This document shows positions 1 to 10,664 of a stretch of 35,534 bases of DNA, in pieces (position 1 is the first letter of the stretch; every line of letters begins with the position of its first letter). The notes under the pieces are model-generated. The model did no database searches. It was not told the origin of the DNA and saw only the letters and a list, made by a program, of their open reading frames with translations. Location: positions 1 to 35,534 of the forward strand of contig CAIZQU010000032.1 in assembly GCA_903935205.1 (NCBI GenBank), in the 5' to 3' direction. The position numbers were made by a program, and so were the translations under genes. This DNA is from an uncultured cyanobacterium (GTDB taxonomy: Bacteria; Cyanobacteriota; Cyanobacteriia; PCC-6307; Cyanobiaceae).

Positions 1-406
1 CCAGCTGGCGCGGCGCTCATCGCAAGCAGTCTCTGCCTGAGATTCGAACGGGAATCGGCCTACCGTCAAGAGCTCGGCAGAAACGGTGGCCGATTGGTGC
101 CGTCGCACCCCCTGAACGGGTACCTTTGGCTTTACAACCGGTCTATCCCCTGTTCCCACTCCCGGCCCTCTGCCCATCCTCGGGATTGGAGCAGCCCTGA
201 GCCAGGGCCGGAAGCTTCGCCGCCTGATCCACCAGCGGGGCGGTCGCCGATTCGCCATCAGGTAGTCGACCACGCGGGCAGTCCACCCACGCTCAAGAGG
301 GCAGCGACGATCACACCGGCGCTGCCCGCTCTCCCTCAGCAGTTCCCGCATCGTAGTCCCACCCAGCTTGCCGATGGTCAGCCACGGCAGGCTGCGACGG
401 CTCAAG
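1..406. other. No supportable gene; possible degenerate coding remnant
   Basis: I see no credible intact gene here. A plus-strand open frame from 94 has the composition of an antisense or noncoding frame (proline, serine and arginine rich, no motif). On the minus strand, between about 400 and 180, short stretches in shifting frames look protein-like (for example TIGKLGGTTMRELL and, in another frame, DYLMAN). This could be the decayed end of a gene I do not recognise. The GATTCGAAC string near 40-48 resembles a tRNA T-loop, but no T-stem forms around it. Confidence 0.4.
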
Positions 407-430
407 AAAAAAGCCGCCCCGAAGGACGGC
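407..430 (-). terminator. Rho-independent terminator, copy of the gap2 terminator
   Basis: Read on the minus strand, GC-rich arms of about 7 bp close a UUCG tetraloop and are followed by six Us (A-tract 407-412 on plus). The element and its flank match the terminator 3' of the intact gap2 (2269-2294) almost base for base. It lies 3' of the gap2-like remnant at 466-700, so it was probably duplicated together with that gene end. Confidence 0.75.
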
Positions 431-465
431 CCAGCTCAGAGAAAATGGATGGAAGGATCCTAAAC

Positions 466-700
<235 letters not shown>

Positions 701-842
701 CTCTGGTAGTGCACCTGGCGTTTCTGAAGAGGTGCTGGTGGCGATGTTGATCGGCGACCTCGCCGACCGGCTAGGCGCTGGCCAGCAGGAATCTGGCGAC
801 AGCTTCAGGCCAACCACCAACCCATCACTGGGGCAAGCTTGC

Positions 843-1259
843 TTAACTTCCGGGCGTGACCTTGGAGCCGATGCCGCCACCAACGAGCCCGGCAAGAGAA
901 TAAAGCATCATCTCTTTACCGGCACTTTTTTCCTTTTCGCTGGGGCCGCTGAGATAGCCATGCAAGCCCACGGAAAACAGCACGATCGACAACATCGCCG
1001 CTGCTGCGGCCAGACCAACTTGGAGCTGCCTCTTGCTTTTCTCGGCAGGTGTCTCCACTTTCTTGTAAGCCTTATGGATTTCGTCCGCCACCTGCCTGAC
1101 ATGCCCTTGCATCATGTTGCTAAATGACTCGAGGTCGGCAATATCAATGTTTCCGCGCTGATAGGGCTTGGATAACTCGATTAGATATTCATAATTTTTT
1201 CGGGGATCATTGCCCCTAGGGGGTGGCGGGTCTTTTTGCCGCCGTAGCCAAGGCGCCAT
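843..1259 (-). CDS. Small two-helix membrane protein, unknown function
   Basis: The predicted protein has 138 residues from the ATG at 1259; a TTG two codons upstream is an alternative. The first 70-80 residues are polar and charged, with a helical, lysine- and glutamate-rich segment. Two hydrophobic segments follow: one Ala/Leu/Val-rich of about 23 residues (around 82-106), and a Gly-rich one near the C-terminus containing LVGGGIG. A predicted topology is a cytoplasmic N-domain anchored by a helical hairpin. It lies 22 bases downstream of a ribbon-helix-helix gene on the same strand, so the two probably form an operon. I do not recognise the family. A toxin-antitoxin role is only a guess from the pairing. 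Confidence 0.6.
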   Translation of the reverse strand: MAPWLRRQKDPPPPRGNDPRKNYEYLIELSKPYQRGNIDIADLESFSNMMQGHVRQVADEIHKAYKKVETPAEKSKRQLQVGLAAAAAMLSIVLFSVGLHGYLSGPSEKEKSAGKEMMLYSLAGLVGGGIGSKVTPGS

Positions 1260-1281
1260 TGACAAGAAAAGTCGATGGCGT

Positions 1282-1587
1282 TTAGATAGCCCACTCAGGA
1301 TGGGCCGGCAACGATGCCGTGATGTCTTGTTGCGATCCGTTGACTGCGGTCATGCGAGGCCCGGAACCCCCAACAGCACCGGCCACCACACCAGGAGCAA
1401 CAGCCGGTGGCGCCGGTTGGTAAACCAAGACAAAACCTTCATCAAGCCGCCTGAAAGTCTCTGCATAAAGGGCTACCGCCTGCCGGATCACCTCTGCCCT
1501 GCTGACCTTGATCTTGCCGGACAGAGAGTCGAGGGTCTCCATGAATTCTTCGTCGGCACGGAGTTCCAGTCTTTCGCTCTTTCCCAT
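1282..1587 (-). CDS. Ribbon-helix-helix (CopG/Arc-like) DNA-binding protein
   Basis: The protein has 101 residues. Residues 1-45 fit a ribbon-helix-helix fold: a short beta strand (ERLELRAD) followed by two helices containing KVSRAEVIRQAVALY, the usual signature of CopG/Arc/MetJ-type dimeric repressors and antitoxins. The C-terminal half is low complexity (Ala, Pro, Gly, Val rich) and likely disordered. Proteins of this fold bind operator DNA through the paired strands and often repress their own operon. The gene starts at an ATG (1587) with no strong ribosome binding site, and precedes the small membrane protein gene. It could be an antitoxin or a stand-alone regulator; the sequence does not decide. 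Confidence 0.7.
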   Translation of the reverse strand: MGKSERLELRADEEFMETLDSLSGKIKVSRAEVIRQAVALYAETFRRLDEGFVLVYQPAPPAVAPGVVAGAVGGSGPRMTAVNGSQQDITASLPAHPEWAI

Positions 1588-1599
1588 GGTTGATGTGGG

Positions 1600-2262
1600 T
1601 GAATCCTGTCAGCTAGCGATGGCGTTGAATGGACTAGCGCAGGGTTGGCGGTGGGCACGGAGTTGCACGAAACGCCGCCCTGGCGGTGGCGGACCAGGCA
1701 GGGAGGGGGGAGTCATGCTGTCGACGGAGACCAGTTTGTCCGGTCCGTACAAACTTTAGTCAGGTCGTCAGCGCGCGCCTGTCCGGCAAGCCGAATTGTC
1801 ACAAGACGAACACTTGATCCATCCTTGGTCCGGCCGGGACTCGAATCCGCCTCTGGCCACGGCTGACGGGATCGTCCTGGCGGATCGCTCCCTGCTGCAT
1901 CTGAGCGACCTGAGCAGGCCACCGCCTGGCCTCGGCGAGGGGCCCAGTCCGGTTGGGCGGCACCCTCCCCGGCAGGCGGATGGATCGGATCAGCGTTCAA
2001 GCGTCTGCTCACTCCGCAGCCGTCCGTTCGATCAGGCACGCCATGGCCGCCCCGCTCCCCCGCGCCAGACCCTGCTGAAGATCCCCCACGGGCGACCCAG
2101 CCCCAGCGAGCGTCAGCGACTCCAGGCCCTGCCGTGGCCGCGAGGATCACGGTCTCTGATCCCATCCGGCCACCGCTTGCTGCGCGAAAGGTGATGCTCC
2201 GCTGCCCATGGCCCCCCGACCCCAACAGAAGCGGGATGATCCCCAAGCATTGGGCAGACCTG
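1600..2262. other. Gene-poor region downstream of gap2
   Basis: About 660 bases with no convincing gene. Minus-strand frames run open because of GC content, but their translations are Gly/Ser/Arg rich and motif-free. A minus-strand stretch around 2130-2010 reads as plausible protein in one frame (QGLESLTLAGAGS and following) and then hits a stop, so it may be a relic. A string near 1840-1850 resembles a tRNA T-loop on the minus strand, but the T-stem and acceptor stem do not form. Confidence 0.4.
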
Positions 2263-2268
2263 AGCAAC

Positions 2269-2294
2269 AAAAAAGGCCGCCCCGAAGGACGGCC
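2269..2294 (-). terminator. Rho-independent terminator of gap2
   Basis: On the minus strand an 8-bp GC-rich stem (GGCCGTCC pairing with GGGCGGCC, one G-U pair) closes a UUCG tetraloop and is followed at once by a run of six Us (A-tract 2269-2274 on plus). It starts about 29 bases after the gap2 stop codon. This is a textbook intrinsic terminator, and a near-identical copy lies at 407-430. Confidence 0.9.
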
Positions 2295-2322
2295 CAGCTC
2301 AGAGGGATGTAAGCCCCTGAAC

Positions 2323-3345
2323 TCACTTCCAGTTCTTGGCCACGATCTCGGCCAGATCGACGACGCGCTGGCTGTAGCCCCACTCGTTGTCGTACCAGGC
2401 GATCACCTTGACCATGTTGCCGCCCATCACCAGGGTGAGCTCGGAATCGACGATGGTGGATTCATCGGTGCCCGCGTGGTCGGAGGAGACCAGCGGCAGG
2501 TCGCAATACTTGATGATCCCCTTCATGCCGTTCTCGGAAGCGGCCTTGAGCACGCTGTTCACCTCCTCCTTGGTGGTGTCGCGGCTCATCTCCAGCACCA
2601 TGTCCACCACCGAGACGTTGGGGGTGGGAACCCGCAGGGCGATGCCGTTGAGCTTGCCCTTCACCGGGGGATAGACCAGGGCCACGGCCTTGGCGGCGCC
2701 GGTGCTGGTGGGCACGATGTTGATGGCGGCGGCGCGGGCGCGGCGCAGGTCGCGATGGGAGGCATCGAGGATGCGCTGGTCACCCGTGTAGCTGTGGGTG
2801 GTGGTCATCGTGCCTTTGACGATGCCGAAGGTCTGGTCGAGCACCTTGACCAGGGGCGCCATGCAGTTGGTGGTGCAGCTGGCATTGCTGAGGATGTCCC
2901 AGTCTTCGTGGCGGTATTGATCGGCATTGACACCGACCACAAAGGTGCCGACGCGCTCACCCTTGCCAGGGGCGGTGAGGATCACCTTCTTGGCACCGGC
3001 GGTGAGGTGCTTGCTGGCGCCGACGTCGTCGTTGAAGACACCGGTGGACTCGATCACCAGATCGATGCCCCACTCCTTCCAGGGGAGGTTGAGGGGGTTG
3101 CGGTCATAAAAGACCTTGATCTCCTTGCCGTTGACGATGATCGAATTGTCGGTGTGGCTGACCTCCGCATTGCGAATCGGCCCCAGCATCGAGTCGTACT
3201 TGAGCAGGTGGGCGTTGGTGGAGGTGTCGCCGGACCCGTTGATGCCCACCAACTCAATGTCGGTGTTGGCCCCGCGGCTCAGCCAGCAGCGCATGAAGTT
3301 GCGGCCGATGCGTCCGAATCCGTTGATCGCTACGCGCAGGGTCAT
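2323..3345 (-). CDS. gap2: Glyceraldehyde-3-phosphate dehydrogenase, Gap2 type
   Basis: The protein has 340 residues, full length for the family. It interconverts 1,3-bisphosphoglycerate and glyceraldehyde 3-phosphate; in cyanobacteria the Gap2 form works in the Calvin cycle and can use NADPH. The N-terminus has the Rossmann motif [10 protein letters not shown]. The catalytic cysteine lies in [12 protein letters not shown], with the conserved histidine in THSYTGDQ, the phosphate-binding [10 protein letters not shown], the [10 protein letters not shown] motif and the C-terminal [16 protein letters not shown]. The start ATG (3345) begins [11 protein letters not shown], normal for the family. 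It is transcribed alone from the minus strand, divergent from murC, and ends in a strong terminator. A decayed copy of its 3' end lies at 466-700. Confidence 0.97.
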   Translation of the reverse strand: MTLRVAINGFGRIGRNFMRCWLSRGANTDIELVGINGSGDTSTNAHLLKYDSMLGPIRNAEVSHTDNSIIVNGKEIKVFYDRNPLNLPWKEWGIDLVIESTGVFNDDVGASKHLTAGAKKVILTAPGKGERVGTFVVGVNADQYRHEDWDILSNASCTTNCMAPLVKVLDQTFGIVKGTMTTTHSYTGDQRILDASHRDLRRARAAAINIVPTSTGAAKAVALVYPPVKGKLNGIALRVPTPNVSVVDMVLEMSRDTTKEEVNSVLKAASENGMKGIIKYCDLPLVSSDHAGTDESTIVDSELTLVMGGNMVKVIAWYDNEWGYSQRVVDLAEIVAKNWK

Positions 3346-4005
3346 GGCAGGAAGCGGCGGAACCCGCTAGCAAGGGTGATTCGGCCGCAGATCATACAGA
3401 AATCGCGGCCCACCCCCCGGGAAGCCCTGCGGTGACTGCATCGGCCCCGGCGGCTGCCGGGTCCCGACGGCGGGCGTGCTCGTATCACGGGGCTGCCAGC
3501 AGGAGGGGCAGGAGAGCGCCTGCAACCTCAGCGAGCCGTGGCATCGCCAAGCCGGAGGCAGCAGACCATGGACTCCCGGCAGAACGCTCTGCCGGGCATG
3601 GCCGCGCCATGGGGCCGGCGACGGCCGCAAGCCCCACCAGCCACAGCAGGAGCACCCCAGCCGCCACCGCCAGCCCCCTGCAGCCCGGGCACCCCCTCCG
3701 CGCCCCAGGGCCGCCTCAGGCGGCAGTGCCGCCGTCCCTAGCCCCTCCGGCGGCGCCACCGCCTCCAGCCGCCGCGGCCCGCGCCGAACCACCAGCCGGC
3801 GCCGGTCCAGGACCCGGGCGCGCAGCGGCCGGGGTCAACGACCCGATCGGCCCGCTGGAGGGGGGAGGAGGGGGGTGAACAGCGCGCCTGATCAAGCCCT
3901 GCGCGCGCGACACACCCTGAAACGCCGAGACGGCGGCGGCGATGCAACTCGTAAAAGACAACATGGCTTCGACACCGTATTTTCAGCAGGATCCCGGAGA
4001 TTCCC
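3346..4005. other. Divergent intergenic region between gap2 and murC
   Basis: About 660 bases between two divergent genes. Several frames are open in the very GC-rich part (3430-3880), but their translations are Pro/Ala/Arg/Gly low complexity with no recognisable domain, and opposite frames mirror each other. It most likely holds the promoters and leaders of gap2 and murC. I could not pick a convincing promoter pair. A GGAG at 3996-3999 is the likely ribosome binding site for the murC TTG start. Confidence 0.5.
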
Positions 4006-5445
4006 TTGGGTCTGCAGCTCGATCCGCGTCAACCGCTTCACTTCGTGGGCGTGGGGGGTATCGGCATGTCCGCCCTGGCGGCGATCCTGGCCAGTCGCGG
4101 CTTCCGGGTCAGCGGCTCCGACCCACGGGACAACGCCGTGATCACGTCCCTGCGACAGTCCGGGGTGCGGATCTTCACCACCCAGGAAGCCGCCACGATC
4201 TCCGCACTCCTGGAGGACGACGGGGACCAACCGCTGGTGGTGCTCAGTTCGGCGGTGCCCGAGAGCAATCCCGAGGTGCAGGAGGCTCGCCGCCTCGGCC
4301 TCCAGCTCTGGCATCGCTCCGATGTGCTGGCGGCCCTGATCGCCGCCCAGCCCTCGATCGCCGTGGCCGGCAGCCATGGCAAGACCACCACCAGCACCCT
4401 GATCGCCACCCTGCTGGAGGCCACCGGGCGCGACCCCACCGCCGTGATCGGCGGGATCGTGCCGGCCTTTGCCAGCAACGGCCGCCAGGGCCAGGGTGAG
4501 CTGCTGGTGGCCGAGGCCGATGAATCGGACGGCACCCTGGTCAAGTTCGAGGCGGCGCTGGCGGTGATCACCAACATCGAACTCGACCACACCGACCACT
4601 ATCCCGATCTCGACACCCTGATCGCCACGCTGCAGCGCTTCGCCAGCGGCAGCGGCCGCCTGCTGGCCAACCGCGACTGCCCGATCCTCAGCAGCCGCTT
4701 CCAGGCCGACCACTGGTGGTCCTGCAGCTCCCCCGAGGGGGTGTCCTACGCCGCGATCGCCGTGGAAGAGCGGGGTGATGGCACCCTGGCCGATTTCTAC
4801 GAGGACGGCGTTCGCGTCGGCCGGTTCGAGCTGCCCCTGCCCGGCCGCCACAACCTCAGCAACGCCGCCGCTGCCCTCGCCGCCTGCCGCCTCGAGGGGG
4901 TGGGCTTCGAAGAGCTGGGGGCGGCGATCGGCCAGCTGCAGCCCCCGGGTCGCCGCTTCGATTGCCGCGGCGTCTGGAACGGTCGGATCGTGGTCGATGA
5001 TTACGCCCACCACCCCAGCGAGGTGGAAGCCACCCTGCAGATGGCCCGGCTGATGGTGACAACGGGCCGCAGCAGCCTGCCCCTGACGCCCCAGCGGCTG
5101 GTGGCCGTGTTCCAACCGCACCGCTATAGCCGCACCGCCCAGTTCCTGCAGGAGTTCGCCGCGGCCCTCAGCGGCGCCGATCTGGTGCTGGTGGCCCCGC
5201 TCTACGCCGCCGGGGAAGCACCGCTGGAGGGGATCAGCAGCGAGGCCCTGGCGGCGGCGGTGCGGCAGCAGCGGCCTGGGCTGGGCGCCATCGCCAGCGA
5301 CGACCTGAACGACCTGGCCCGCCTGGTGGCAGAACGCAGCGAGGCGGGCGATCTTGTGCTGGCGATGGGAGCCGGCGATGTCAACAGCCTCTGGAGCCGC
5401 CTGCAGGCGATCCCCGACAGCGCCGCCGGCGTGCTGGTGGCCTGA
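4006..5445 (+). CDS. murC: UDP-N-acetylmuramate--L-alanine ligase
   Basis: The protein has 479 residues. It adds L-alanine to UDP-MurNAc using ATP, the first amino-acid step of peptidoglycan precursor synthesis in the cytoplasm. The N-terminal Rossmann-like domain carries [14 protein letters not shown]. The ATP-binding loop GSHGKTTT is near residues 122-129, the Mur ligase ADESDGT motif near 170, and [12 protein letters not shown] follows. The C-terminal domain has [12 protein letters not shown] and FQPHRYSRT. The start is taken as TTG 4006, preceded by GGAG at a good distance; no in-frame ATG exists nearby upstream. murB begins one base after the stop, so the pair is almost certainly co-transcribed and translationally coupled. 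Confidence 0.97.
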   Translation: MGLQLDPRQPLHFVGVGGIGMSALAAILASRGFRVSGSDPRDNAVITSLRQSGVRIFTTQEAATISALLEDDGDQPLVVLSSAVPESNPEVQEARRLGLQLWHRSDVLAALIAAQPSIAVAGSHGKTTTSTLIATLLEATGRDPTAVIGGIVPAFASNGRQGQGELLVAEADESDGTLVKFEAALAVITNIELDHTDHYPDLDTLIATLQRFASGSGRLLANRDCPILSSRFQADHWWSCSSPEGVSYAAIAVEERGDGTLADFYEDGVRVGRFELPLPGRHNLSNAAAALAACRLEGVGFEELGAAIGQLQPPGRRFDCRGVWNGRIVVDDYAHHPSEVEATLQMARLMVTTGRSSLPLTPQRLVAVFQPHRYSRTAQFLQEFAAALSGADLVLVAPLYAAGEAPLEGISSEALAAAVRQQRPGLGAIASDDLNDLARLVAERSEAGDLVLAMGAGDVNSLWSRLQAIPDSAAGVLVA

Positions 5446-5446
5446 G

Positions 5447-6358
5447 GTGGGGGCAGCCCCGCCCCCGACAGGAGCGCGCCAGGGGGTGTCGCTGCGGGAG
5501 TTCACCACCTGGCGGGTGGGGGGGCCGGCCGAATGGTTCGCCGAACCCGACGAGCGGGAGCAGCTGCTGGCTCTGGCCACCTGGGCCACCGGCGAGGGGC
5601 TGCCCCTGCGGGTGATCGGAGCCGGCTCCAACCTGTTGATCGCCGATGGGGGCCTGGCGGGGCTGACGATCTGCAACCGACGCCTGCAGGGCAGCCGGTT
5701 GGAAGCCAGCAGCGGGTTGGTGGAGGCCGAGGCCGGCGAACCGATCCCCACCCTGGCCCGCAAGGTGGCCCGTGCCGGCCTGCATGGCCTGGAGTGGGCG
5801 GTGGGGATCCCTGGCACGGTGGGGGGTGCCGTGGTGATGAATGCCGGCGCCCAGGGGGGCTGCACGGCGGAATGGCTGGAGGCAGCCCTGGTGGTCGATC
5901 CGGCCCGACCCGACCAGCCGCGCTGGTTGAGCGCCGCCGATCTGGCCTTCGACTACCGCCACAGCCTGCTGCAACAGGAACCGCTGCTGGTGCTGGCGGC
6001 CCGCTTCCGGCTGGAGCCAGGCCATGATCCAGCCGCCGTCAGCGCCCGCACCAGCGCCAACCTGCACAGCCGCACCAGCAGCCAGCCGTACCAGCAACCC
6101 AGTTGCGGCAGCGTGTTTCGCAATCCCGAGCCGGAGAAGGCAGGCCGGCTGATCGAAGCCCTGGGGCTGAAGGGAAGCCGCATCGGCGGGGCGGAGGTGT
6201 CGACTCTGCATGCCAATTTCATCGTCAACACCGGCGACGCCAGTGCCGCCGATATCGACGCCCTGATCCGGCGGGTGCAGGAGCAGGTGCGGCGCGAGCG
6301 CGGCATCGAGCTCCACCCGGAGGTCAAACGGCTGGGCTTCGCAGCGGACGGGGACTAG
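5447..6358 (+). CDS. murB: UDP-N-acetylenolpyruvoylglucosamine reductase
   Basis: The protein has 303 residues from the GTG at 5447; the frame is open further upstream, but that part overlaps murC and reads as shadow sequence. MurB reduces UDP-GlcNAc-enolpyruvate to UDP-MurNAc with NADPH and FAD. Visible motifs are [12 protein letters not shown], the FAD-binding [40 protein letters not shown], the catalytic-serine segment [11 protein letters not shown], and a C-terminal [12 protein letters not shown] with the conserved glutamate. It follows murC with one base between them, so the products of the two genes act in consecutive steps. The start codon is the only uncertain point. Confidence 0.95.
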   Translation: MGAAPPPTGARQGVSLREFTTWRVGGPAEWFAEPDEREQLLALATWATGEGLPLRVIGAGSNLLIADGGLAGLTICNRRLQGSRLEASSGLVEAEAGEPIPTLARKVARAGLHGLEWAVGIPGTVGGAVVMNAGAQGGCTAEWLEAALVVDPARPDQPRWLSAADLAFDYRHSLLQQEPLLVLAARFRLEPGHDPAAVSARTSANLHSRTSSQPYQQPSCGSVFRNPEPEKAGRLIEALGLKGSRIGGAEVSTLHANFIVNTGDASAADIDALIRRVQEQVRRERGIELHPEVKRLGFAADGD

Positions 6359-6386
6359 CCTGCAGCCGGTTTGCAACGCACGCGGC

Positions 6387-6728
6387 ATGGCGGGCTTCGG
6401 TCTCCCCAATTTCGGACAGCTCACCGAGGCTTTCCGCAAGGCCCAGCAGATTCAGCAGGACGCCCAGAAACTGCAGGACGAGCTCGACGCCATGCAGCTT
6501 GAGGGCCGCTGCGCCGACGGCCGCGCCAAGATCTGGCTCTCCGGCAACCAGCAACCGCTGAAGGTGGAGCTCGATCCCGCCCTGCTCAGCGAGCCGGCCG
6601 CGACCGTGGAGGCGGCGGTGCTGGAGGCTCTGCAGAACGCTTACCAGGTGTCCACCTCCACGATGCGGGAACGGATGGACGAACTGACCGGCGGCCTCGA
6701 TCTCAACCTGCCCGGCCTCGGCGGCTGA
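6387..6728 (+). CDS. ybaB: YbaB/EbfC family nucleoid-associated protein
   Basis: The protein has 113 residues, typical for the family. It has a central helical segment rich in Gln, Lys and Glu ([22 protein letters not shown]) and a strand region with [17 protein letters not shown]. YbaB/EbfC proteins form dimers that bind DNA with little sequence specificity. The gene starts 28 bases after murB on the same strand and is probably in the same transcript. Its last 26 bases overlap the 3' end of the convergent rsgA gene. Confidence 0.92.
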   Translation: MAGFGLPNFGQLTEAFRKAQQIQQDAQKLQDELDAMQLEGRCADGRAKIWLSGNQQPLKVELDPALLSEPAATVEAAVLEALQNAYQVSTSTMRERMDELTGGLDLNLPGLGG

Positions 6729-7806
6729 GCCGACCCTCGCTGCGGGACCGCTGGGCGGGCGAGGCGTCCCGTTCCAGCTCTTCGAGCCATTGACGGTAGT
6801 GGCCATGGCGAGGCCAGTCGGTGCCGGCGGCACAGCCGGGGTCGTCGAGGTGGCGGCAGTTGCGGAAGCGGCAGGGATCCCCGGCCAGGCGGCGGCGCAG
6901 TTCGGGAAACAGGGCGGCCAGGGCGGCCGGATCGGCCGGCAGCTCCGGGCGGTTGAAGCCGGGCGTGTCGGCCAGCAGGGCGCCGGAAGCCAGGGGAAAC
7001 AGCTCCACGTGGCGGGTGGTATGGCGGCCGCGGCGCAGGCGCCCGGAGACTGGCGCCACCCGTAGGGCCAGGGCGGGGCAGAGGGCGTTGAGCAGGCTGC
7101 TCTTGCCCGCTCCAGAGGGTCCGCAGAGCACGGCGATGCCCCCTGCCTCGCCATCGGGGCCAGGGCTGGCGAGGCGCCGGGACAGGGCATCCAGCCCCGC
7201 ACCGCTGCGGCTGGAGACCGGCAGGGGCTCGTACCCCCAGCCCAGCAGCTCCTCGCACCAGGCCGCCAGGCTGGCCGCCTCGACCCGGTCGGCCTTGGAG
7301 AGCACCAGCTCCACGGCGGCACCGCAGGCTTCGGCGCTGAGCAGAAAGCGGCTGAGCTGCGGCGGATCGAGGGTTGGCTCCACCAGGGAGGCCACCACCA
7401 CCACCCGCGCCACATTGGCCACAGGGGGGCGGCTCAGCAGGTTGCGACGGGGTGCCACCGCGGCCACGGCGGCACGGCCGGAGGCTGGATCGATGCCCTC
7501 CAGCCGCACCCGATCCCCGACCCACACCTGCAGGCCGGCGTGATCGAGGCGGCTGCGGCGGGTGCAGAGCAGGGGCGCCGGGGGCGGGCCCTGGGGGGCA
7601 CCAGGGGTGGCTGAAGGCGCCGGCGGCGAATCCTCCGGGCCGGCCGCAGCAGCACGGGCTGGGGCGCCGGCCCCAGCGGAGCCAGAGGCAGGGGCGACCT
7701 CAGCTCCGGAGGCATCCGGGGCCACCAGGCCAGCGGCGGAGCCATCGGGCACCACGGCACAGAAATTGGCCTGGAGCGCCACCACGCGCCCCCAGACCTC
7801 AGCCAC
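6703..7806 (-). CDS. rsgA: Ribosome small subunit-dependent GTPase A
   Basis: The protein has 367 residues. RsgA is a circularly permuted GTPase that checks late 30S subunit maturation. The permuted motif order is visible: G4 LSKADRV first, then G1 [12 protein letters not shown] (near residue 230), a switch region with [15 protein letters not shown], and G3 DTPGF. The C-terminal zinc knuckle [14 protein letters not shown] follows. The N-terminal OB domain is interrupted by about 45 residues rich in Ala, Pro and Gly (around residues 27-75), which most family members lack. It is the last gene of grpE-dnaJ-tusA-like-rsgA; its start overlaps the tusA-like gene by 8 bases. The 3' end overlaps ybaB by 26 bases. 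Confidence 0.95.
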   Translation of the reverse strand: MAEVWGRVVALQANFCAVVPDGSAAGLVAPDASGAEVAPASGSAGAGAPARAAAAGPEDSPPAPSATPGAPQGPPPAPLLCTRRSRLDHAGLQVWVGDRVRLEGIDPASGRAAVAAVAPRRNLLSRPPVANVARVVVVASLVEPTLDPPQLSRFLLSAEACGAAVELVLSKADRVEAASLAAWCEELLGWGYEPLPVSSRSGAGLDALSRRLASPGPDGEAGGIAVLCGPSGAGKSSLLNALCPALALRVAPVSGRLRRGRHTTRHVELFPLASGALLADTPGFNRPELPADPAALAALFPELRRRLAGDPCRFRNCRHLDDPGCAAGTDWPRHGHYRQWLEELERDASPAQRSRSEGRLSRRGRAG

Positions 7807-8035
7807 GGCGGATGCTCAGGCGCACCGAACCATCGGCCAGAGCAGCGCTCTCGACGGCGTGGCCCTCGCCCCGCAAGCCATCGCCCACCATCTGCTCCGG
7901 TTCGCCGGGATCCAGGTCGACCAGCAGCAGGGCCCCGGGCGGCAGCTTCTCCAGGGCCAGGCGACTGCGCACATAGTTGAGCGGACAGGGGGTGCCGCGC
8001 AGGTCGAGATGGCCGGGGGTGTCGGCCACGTTCAA
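7799..8035 (-). CDS. TusA-family sulfurtransferase-like protein
   Basis: The protein has 78 residues, the usual size of a TusA/SirA/YedF domain. The family's CPxP-type motif appears as GTPCPLN, with the active cysteine at residue 17. The rest fits the beta-alpha fold: a helix with [14 protein letters not shown], then a strand LLLVDLD. TusA relays sulfur for tRNA thiolation in enterobacteria; family members elsewhere have other sulfur or redox roles, so the substrate here is open. It overlaps dnaJ by 4 bases and rsgA by 8, so it is translated from one chaperone/ribosome-maturation transcript. Confidence 0.9.
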   Translation of the reverse strand: MNVADTPGHLDLRGTPCPLNYVRSRLALEKLPPGALLLVDLDPGEPEQMVGDGLRGEGHAVESAALADGSVRLSIRRG

Positions 8036-9147
8036 CCGCCGAACAGACCGCCGAACAGACCGCTCTTGTGGGGCGGGCGCTGGTCGCGGCTGCTGTGGTG
8101 GCCGGCCAGCTGCTCAAGCAACTGGCGCTCCTCACCGCTGAGGCGTGTGGGGAGCTGAACCTTGACGGTGAACTGATGGTTGCCGCGGGCGACGGGATTG
8201 CCGAGCCGTGGCACGCCCTTGCCCTTGAGGGTGATCACCGCCCCAGGCTGGGTGCCGGCGGGGATCTCCAGAGACTCCTTGCCATCGACGGTGTCGACCT
8301 CGATCGTGTCGCCGAGGATGGCCTGCAGGTAACTGAGCGGCAGCTCCGAGAGGATCGTGGTGCCATCCCGACGCAGCTGGGGGTGGGCCTTGACGCCCAG
8401 GAACACGTAGAGGTCGCCGGCGCTGCCGCCCCGCTGGCCGGCATTGCCTTCGTTGGCCACCCGCAGCCGGGTGCCGGAATCGACCCCGGGCGGGATGTTG
8501 ATCCGCAGGGTCTTGGTGACCGGCTGCAGACCCTGGCCCTGGCAGCTGCCGCAGGGATCGGCGATCGTCTGACCGCTGCCCTCGCAGGTGGGACAGGGGG
8601 CGACCTGGGTGAAGCTGCCGAACGGGGTGCGGGTGGCGCGCCGCACCTGGCCGGCACCGCCGCAGGTGCCGCAGGTGGTGGGGCCGCTGCCGGCCTTGGC
8701 GCCGGAGCCCTTGCAGGTGGTGCAGGTCTCGAGGTGGCGCAGTTGCACCTCCTTTTCAACACCAAAGACGGCCTCGCTGAAGTCGATCGTCAGGTCGAGC
8801 CGCAGGTCGTCGCCCTGACGAGGCCCGCGGCGGCGGGGGCCGGCGGCGGCACCGCCGAAGCCACTGAAGAAGGTCTCGAACAGGTCGGAGAGGCCCCCCA
8901 TGTCGCCCATGTCGGGCATGCCGCCGCCACCGCCAAGGCCCGCCTCGCCGAACTGGTCGTAGCGGGCCTTGAGCTGGGGATCGCTGAGCACTTCATAGGC
9001 GCGGCCGATCTCCTTGAACCGGTCCTCGGCGCCGGGCTCCTTGTTGATGTCGGGGTGGTATTGGCGGGCCAGGCGGCGATAGGCCCGCTTGATGGTGTCG
9101 GCATCGGCATCGCGGCCGACCCCCAGCTGGGCGTAGTAATCGGCCAT
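8032..9147 (-). CDS. dnaJ: Chaperone DnaJ (type I Hsp40)
   Basis: The protein has 371 residues. DnaJ delivers unfolded proteins to DnaK and triggers its ATPase. The J domain has the HPD tripeptide at residues 31-33. A Gly/Phe region follows ([19 protein letters not shown] and onward). Four zinc-binding repeats are seen: [24 protein letters not shown] and CGSCQGQG. The C-terminal substrate domain is complete. The gene overlaps the end of grpE by one base and the tusA-like gene by four. No dnaK is in the window. Confidence 0.97.
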   Translation of the reverse strand: MADYYAQLGVGRDADADTIKRAYRRLARQYHPDINKEPGAEDRFKEIGRAYEVLSDPQLKARYDQFGEAGLGGGGGMPDMGDMGGLSDLFETFFSGFGGAAAGPRRRGPRQGDDLRLDLTIDFSEAVFGVEKEVQLRHLETCTTCKGSGAKAGSGPTTCGTCGGAGQVRRATRTPFGSFTQVAPCPTCEGSGQTIADPCGSCQGQGLQPVTKTLRINIPPGVDSGTRLRVANEGNAGQRGGSAGDLYVFLGVKAHPQLRRDGTTILSELPLSYLQAILGDTIEVDTVDGKESLEIPAGTQPGAVITLKGKGVPRLGNPVARGNHQFTVKVQLPTRLSGEERQLLEQLAGHHSSRDQRPPHKSGLFGGLFGG

Positions 9148-9848
9148 CAGCCGTGACGCTCCTGGTCGCCGCCTTCGGCGGCGCCACCAGCGGGACCAGG
9201 ACCCATCGAGACCTTGACCAGGGCGTGGCGGAGGACCCGGCCCTGGAGGTGATAGCCGCGTTGCAGTTCCTCGATCACCACATCCTCGGGGTGCTCGTCG
9301 CTGGGTTCCCGCAGCACCGCCTCATGGAGGGCCGGGTCGAAGGGCTCGCCCTCCACCCGCATCGGCGAGACCCCCAGCTGCTTGAAGACATCGACGAGCT
9401 GTTTGTAGAGCCCCTGGTAGCTGCGGTGCAGGGCCTGGGCCTCCTCCCCCTGGGGATCGAGCTGCTGGCGGGCACGGTCGAAGTTGTCGACCACCGGCAG
9501 GATCTCGCCAAGGGTGTTGCAGGTGATCTGCAGGCGCAGGTCGTCCTGATCGCGGCTCTGGCGCTTGCGGAAATTGTCGAAGTCGGCGGCGATGCGCATG
9601 TATTGCTCGCGCAGGGCCTGGTGCTCGCCGCGCAGGGCCTCCAGCTCGGCCTCCAGTTCAGCCTGGCGGGAGCCCTGGCCGTCGGAAGCGCTGGCGGCTC
9701 CATGGCCCGGGGCCGCGCCGCCCTCAGCCGCGGCGGGGTCGACTGGGGTGCCTGCGGCGGGGTCAAGAACCGTGGCCTGGGCCGGCTGATCGGCGGGGGC
9801 CTGGTCGTCGGGGCTGAGGCCGCTGGCCGGGGGGATGTCGCCGCTCAT
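9147..9848 (-). CDS. grpE: Nucleotide exchange factor GrpE
   Basis: GrpE releases ADP from DnaK. The protein has 233 residues from the ATG at 9848; a GTG at 9860 would add four. The first 70 residues are Pro/Ala/Gly/Asp rich and likely disordered. A long coiled coil follows ([20 protein letters not shown]). The hallmark segment [12 protein letters not shown], then [10 protein letters not shown] and the C-terminal beta domain with FDPALHEAV and [17 protein letters not shown], identify it. It heads a four-gene minus-strand operon with dnaJ immediately downstream, a common arrangement. Confidence 0.95.
   Translation of the reverse strand: MSGDIPPASGLSPDDQAPADQPAQATVLDPAAGTPVDPAAAEGGAAPGHGAASASDGQGSRQAELEAELEALRGEHQALREQYMRIAADFDNFRKRQSRDQDDLRLQITCNTLGEILPVVDNFDRARQQLDPQGEEAQALHRSYQGLYKQLVDVFKQLGVSPMRVEGEPFDPALHEAVLREPSDEHPEDVVIEELQRGYHLQGRVLRHALVKVSMGPGPAGGAAEGGDQERHG

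Positions 9849-10664
<816 letters not shown>

Noticed and set aside
30-75. tRNA-like T-loop string GATTCGAAC near the window start
   Set aside because: On the minus strand the flanking five-base arms do not pair, and no acceptor, D or anticodon stem can be built around it.
1830-1860. tRNA 3'-end-like sequence on the minus strand (TTCGAGTCC with a following GGACCA)
   Set aside because: The T-stem has two mismatches including the invariant closing pair, and no matching 5' acceptor arm or anticodon arm lies upstream.
1713-2270. 185-codon minus-strand frame downstream of gap2
   Set aside because: Its translation is Gly/Arg/Ser rich without motifs, and it would overlap the gap2 terminator at its start.
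2134-3435. 433-codon plus-strand frame opposite gap2
   Set aside because: It mirrors gap2 exactly, has repetitive Val/Gly/His/Asp composition, and no ribosome binding site or motif.
3432-3878. Plus- and minus-strand open frames in the gap2-murC gap
   Set aside because: Both strands are open over the same stretch with Pro/Ala/Arg/Gly low complexity, a sign of GC content rather than coding.
3892-5865. 657-codon open frame opposite murC and murB
   Set aside because: It is antisense to two certain genes, is rich in Gly/Ala/His/Gln with no domain, and reflects codon bias of GC-rich genes on the other strand.
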